The notes under the pieces were generated by a model. The model saw only the letters and a list, made by a program, of their open reading frames with translations, made no database searches and was not told the DNA's origin. From the NCBI GenBank assembly GCA_963719345.1, contig CAVRCA010000012.1:1-64000 (forward strand): a stretch of DNA of 64,000 nt. Direction: 5' to 3'. Positions within the stretch are counted from its first letter, which is position 1; every line of letters begins with the position of its first letter. Both the position numbers and the translations under genes were made by a program. This document shows positions 62,262-64,000 of this stretch, in pieces. This stretch comes from CAVRCA01 sp963719345. Its GTDB lineage: Bacteria; Pseudomonadota; Alphaproteobacteria; Acetobacterales; Acetobacteraceae.

Positions 62262-63214
62262 GATCGCCATCGTGGGGGCAGGGGCGTGGGGGACTGGGTT
62301 GGCGTTGCAGGCCCACCGCGCCGGATGCGACGTCGTGCTGGTGCCTCGTGCCCGGCACGCGGCCGAGATCGCCCGTTCGCGCCGGAACGCCCGGCTGCCG
62401 GGGTTCGCCCTGCCCGAGACGGTCGCTGTGACTGGCGAAATCCCAGATGAGTTTGGCGGCCGTCCTGCTGGTCCCGCCGCTGCAGCATCTGCGTGAGGTC
62501 GCGGCATGGCTGCCTCCTGGCCCGGCGCCCCTTATCGTGTGCTCCAAGGGCGTCGAGAACGGGACGGTGCGGCTGCCCCTGGAAATTGTTGCCGAGCTAC
62601 ACCCGGGTCGGCCGGCGGCGTTTCTGACCGGTCCGAACTTTGCGCCCGAGGTGGCGGCCGGGCTGCCCGCCGCCGCCGTGCTCGCGGCGCCCGACGCCGC
62701 GCTCCGCCAACGCCTGATCCCGCTGCTGGCGACCGCGACGTTCCGCGTCTACGGCAACGACGACGCGGTCGGCGCCCAGGTGGGAGCGGCGGCCAAGAAT
62801 GTGGTCGCGATTGCCGCTGGCGCCGTGATGGGGGCAGGGTTGGGAGAGAACGCGCGAGCCGGGCTCATCACGAGGGGCTTGGCCGAGCTGCGCCGCGCTG
62901 CCGTCGCCCTCGGTGGTCGGGCGGAGACCATGATGGGCCTCTCCGGTCTCGGCGACTTGCTGCTGACCTGCACCGGGCCGGCCAGCCGAAACTATAGCCT
63001 CGGCGTCGCGCTTGGGCGCGGCGAGCGGCTGGCTGACATACTCGCGGCCCGCAGCGCCGTCACCGAAGGTGTCGCAACGGCGCCCGCACTCGTCGCCCGC
63101 GCGGTCGGAGTGGACTTGCCCGTTTGCCGGGCCGTTGCCGCCCTGGTGGCGGGTGAGACAACACTGACCGAGGCGATCGCGACGTTGCTCGCCCGTCCGC
63201 GCCGCGACGAGTGA
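62254..63214 (+). CDS. gpsA: Glycerol-3-phosphate dehydrogenase [NAD(P)+], one frameshift
   Basis: GpsA makes glycerol-3-phosphate for phospholipids. RIAIVGAGAWGTGLALQAHRAG is the Rossmann motif, and after a shift near 62453 the frame continues LAAVLLVPPLQHL, IVCSKGVENGT, FLTGPNFAPEVAAGLPAA, VGAAAKNVVAIAAGAV with the catalytic Lys (AKNV), and GLGDLLLTCTGPASRNYSLG. About 319 residues. GTG 62254 overlaps the rlmJ stop. Confidence 0.92.
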
Positions 63215-63245
63215 CGGCGAGCCCATTCCCGGCTACAGGGGGCCA

Positions 63246-64000
63246 ATGCTCCGAGGTGTGCTGACCGTCGGCGCGTGGACGATGGCCAGCCGCCTGCTGG
63301 GCTTCGCGCGGGACATGATGATCGCCGCCCTGCTCGGCGCCGGGCCGATCGCAGACGCGTTCTTCGTCGCCCTCAAATTGCCGAACCTGTTTCGCCGCCT
63401 GTTTGGTGAGGGCGCGTTCAATGCCGCCTTCGTTCCCGCCTTCAGCGGCATGCTGCATGCGGAAGGACCGGCTGCCGCCCGACGCTTCGCCGAGGAGGCG
63501 TTTGCCGTGCTCGCCTTCTGGCTCGGCGCCCTCACCGTGGCGGGCGAGTTCGCGATGCCGCAGCTCATGGCCGTGCTGGCACCCGGCTTCGCGGCGGATC
63601 CGACGAAGTTCGCCCTCGCCGTGGACCTGTCGCGCATCACCTTTCCCTATCTCGTGCTGATCTGCCTCGCCGCGCTGCTGTCCGGGGTGTTGAACGGGCT
63701 CGACCGCTTCACCGCCGCGTCCGCCTCCTACATCCTGTTCAACGCGGTCTCGATCGCGGCGATGGTGTGGCTGACCCCATTCGTGCCGACGGTCGGTCAC
63801 GCGCTCGCCTGGGGCGTCAGCCTCTCCGGCATCGCCCAGCTCGGCGTGCTGATGTGGGCGACGGCGCGGGCCGGCATGGCGATCCGCATCCCCCGCCCGC
63901 GGCTCACGCCGCAGATGCGGATGCTGCTGCGCCGGATGGGGCCGGGACTGGTCGGCGCCGGCGTGACGCAGCTCAATCTCGCGGTGGACGTGGTCATCTC
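63246..64000 (+). CDS. murJ: Lipid II flippase MurJ/MviN (3' end outside window)
   Basis: The first 251 codons encode LRGVLTVGAWTMASRLLGFARDMMIAALLGAGPIADAFFVALKLPNLFRRLFGEGAFNAAFVPAF, the unmistakable MurJ N-terminus with its conserved Arg residues, and six or so membrane helices follow. MurJ moves the peptidoglycan precursor across the inner membrane. Start ATG 63246, 31 bases after gpsA. Confidence 0.93.
   Translation, partial: MLRGVLTVGAWTMASRLLGFARDMMIAALLGAGPIADAFFVALKLPNLFRRLFGEGAFNAAFVPAFSGMLHAEGPAAARRFAEEAFAVLAFWLGALTVAGEFAMPQLMAVLAPGFAADPTKFALAVDLSRITFPYLVLICLAALLSGVLNGLDRFTAASASYILFNAVSIAAMVWLTPFVPTVGHALAWGVSLSGIAQLGVLMWATARAGMAIRIPRPRLTPQMRMLLRRMGPGLVGAGVTQLNLAVDVVI

Overview
The window is two unrelated pieces of DNA joined near base 9341. 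Bases 1 to about 9341 look actinobacterial (Streptomyces/Catenulispora-like): very high GC, a DUF4192 protein, a two-domain NrtR-like NUDIX protein, Ala/Pro/Ser-rich tails and low-complexity linkers. Bases 9342 to 64000 are alphaproteobacterial, most like Rhodospirillales. This side carries GcrA, PmtA, the order coxB-coxA-ctaB-coxF-ctaG-coxC-surf1-...-thrC-M16 peptidase, a mitofilin-like protein with hemY and hemD, and trpB-trpA-accD-folC. At the join, the first 41 codons of an alphaproteobacterial alcohol dehydrogenase run in frame into the DUF4192 gene. No integrase, tRNA or insertion sequence lies there, so a chimeric contig is the simplest explanation.

Actinobacterial part: an ABC ATPase with a long repetitive tail running off the left edge; a small helical protein; a NUDIX/winged-helix protein; a short gene broken by an in-frame TGA; a possible 2H phosphoesterase; a molybdopterin oxidoreductase with a cytochrome b partner (both frameshifted); a membrane-anchored hypothetical; and the DUF4192 protein.

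Alphaproteobacterial part, left to right. 9.3-17.2 kb is a catabolic stretch: Tat-exported branched-chain-type binding protein, D-aminoacylase-like amidohydrolase, AtzE-like amidase with its AtzG-like partner, CaiB-type CoA transferase, TatA and acetamidase/formamidase. 17.2-25.2 kb holds gcrA, cspA, pmtA and the aa3 cytochrome oxidase with its assembly factors. 25.2-32.1 kb holds an M32 carboxypeptidase, a lipoprotein, thrC, an M16 peptidase, pmbA and a Tim44-domain protein. 32.1-38.2 kb is lipid metabolism: a diacylglycerol-kinase-like gene divergent from a PlcP-like phospholipase and an Agt-like glycosyltransferase, then a DUF374 acyltransferase, waaA and lpxK. 38.1-40.6 kb is an MBOAT O-acetylase with an SGNH partner. 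40.6-47.3 kb holds an M20 peptidase, ribF, ileS, lspA and two DUF3035 lipoproteins. 47.3-55.9 kb holds tkt-gap-pgk and trpB-trpA-accD-folC. 55.9-64 kb holds a RidA-like gene, an NnrU-like gene, hemY, the mitofilin-like gene, hemD, tsaD, rlmJ, gpsA and the start of murJ.

Many genes on both sides carry single-base frameshifts, densest in 21.3-23.5 kb (coxA end, ctaB, coxF, ctaG) and 38.1-40.6 kb. Several are an extra G in a GGC context, and essential genes are hit while their neighbours are clean. This points to sequencing or assembly error more than to gene decay. Coordinates of frameshifted genes span the reconstructed reading frame. No stretch over 300 bases lacks a gene. I saw no tRNA, rRNA, CRISPR array or insertion sequence.

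The most interesting biology is the lipid-remodelling block (plcP-agt with a divergent lipid kinase and a weak Pho-box-like site) and the gcrA leader, which has a DnaA-box-like site and a hairpin over its ribosome binding site.
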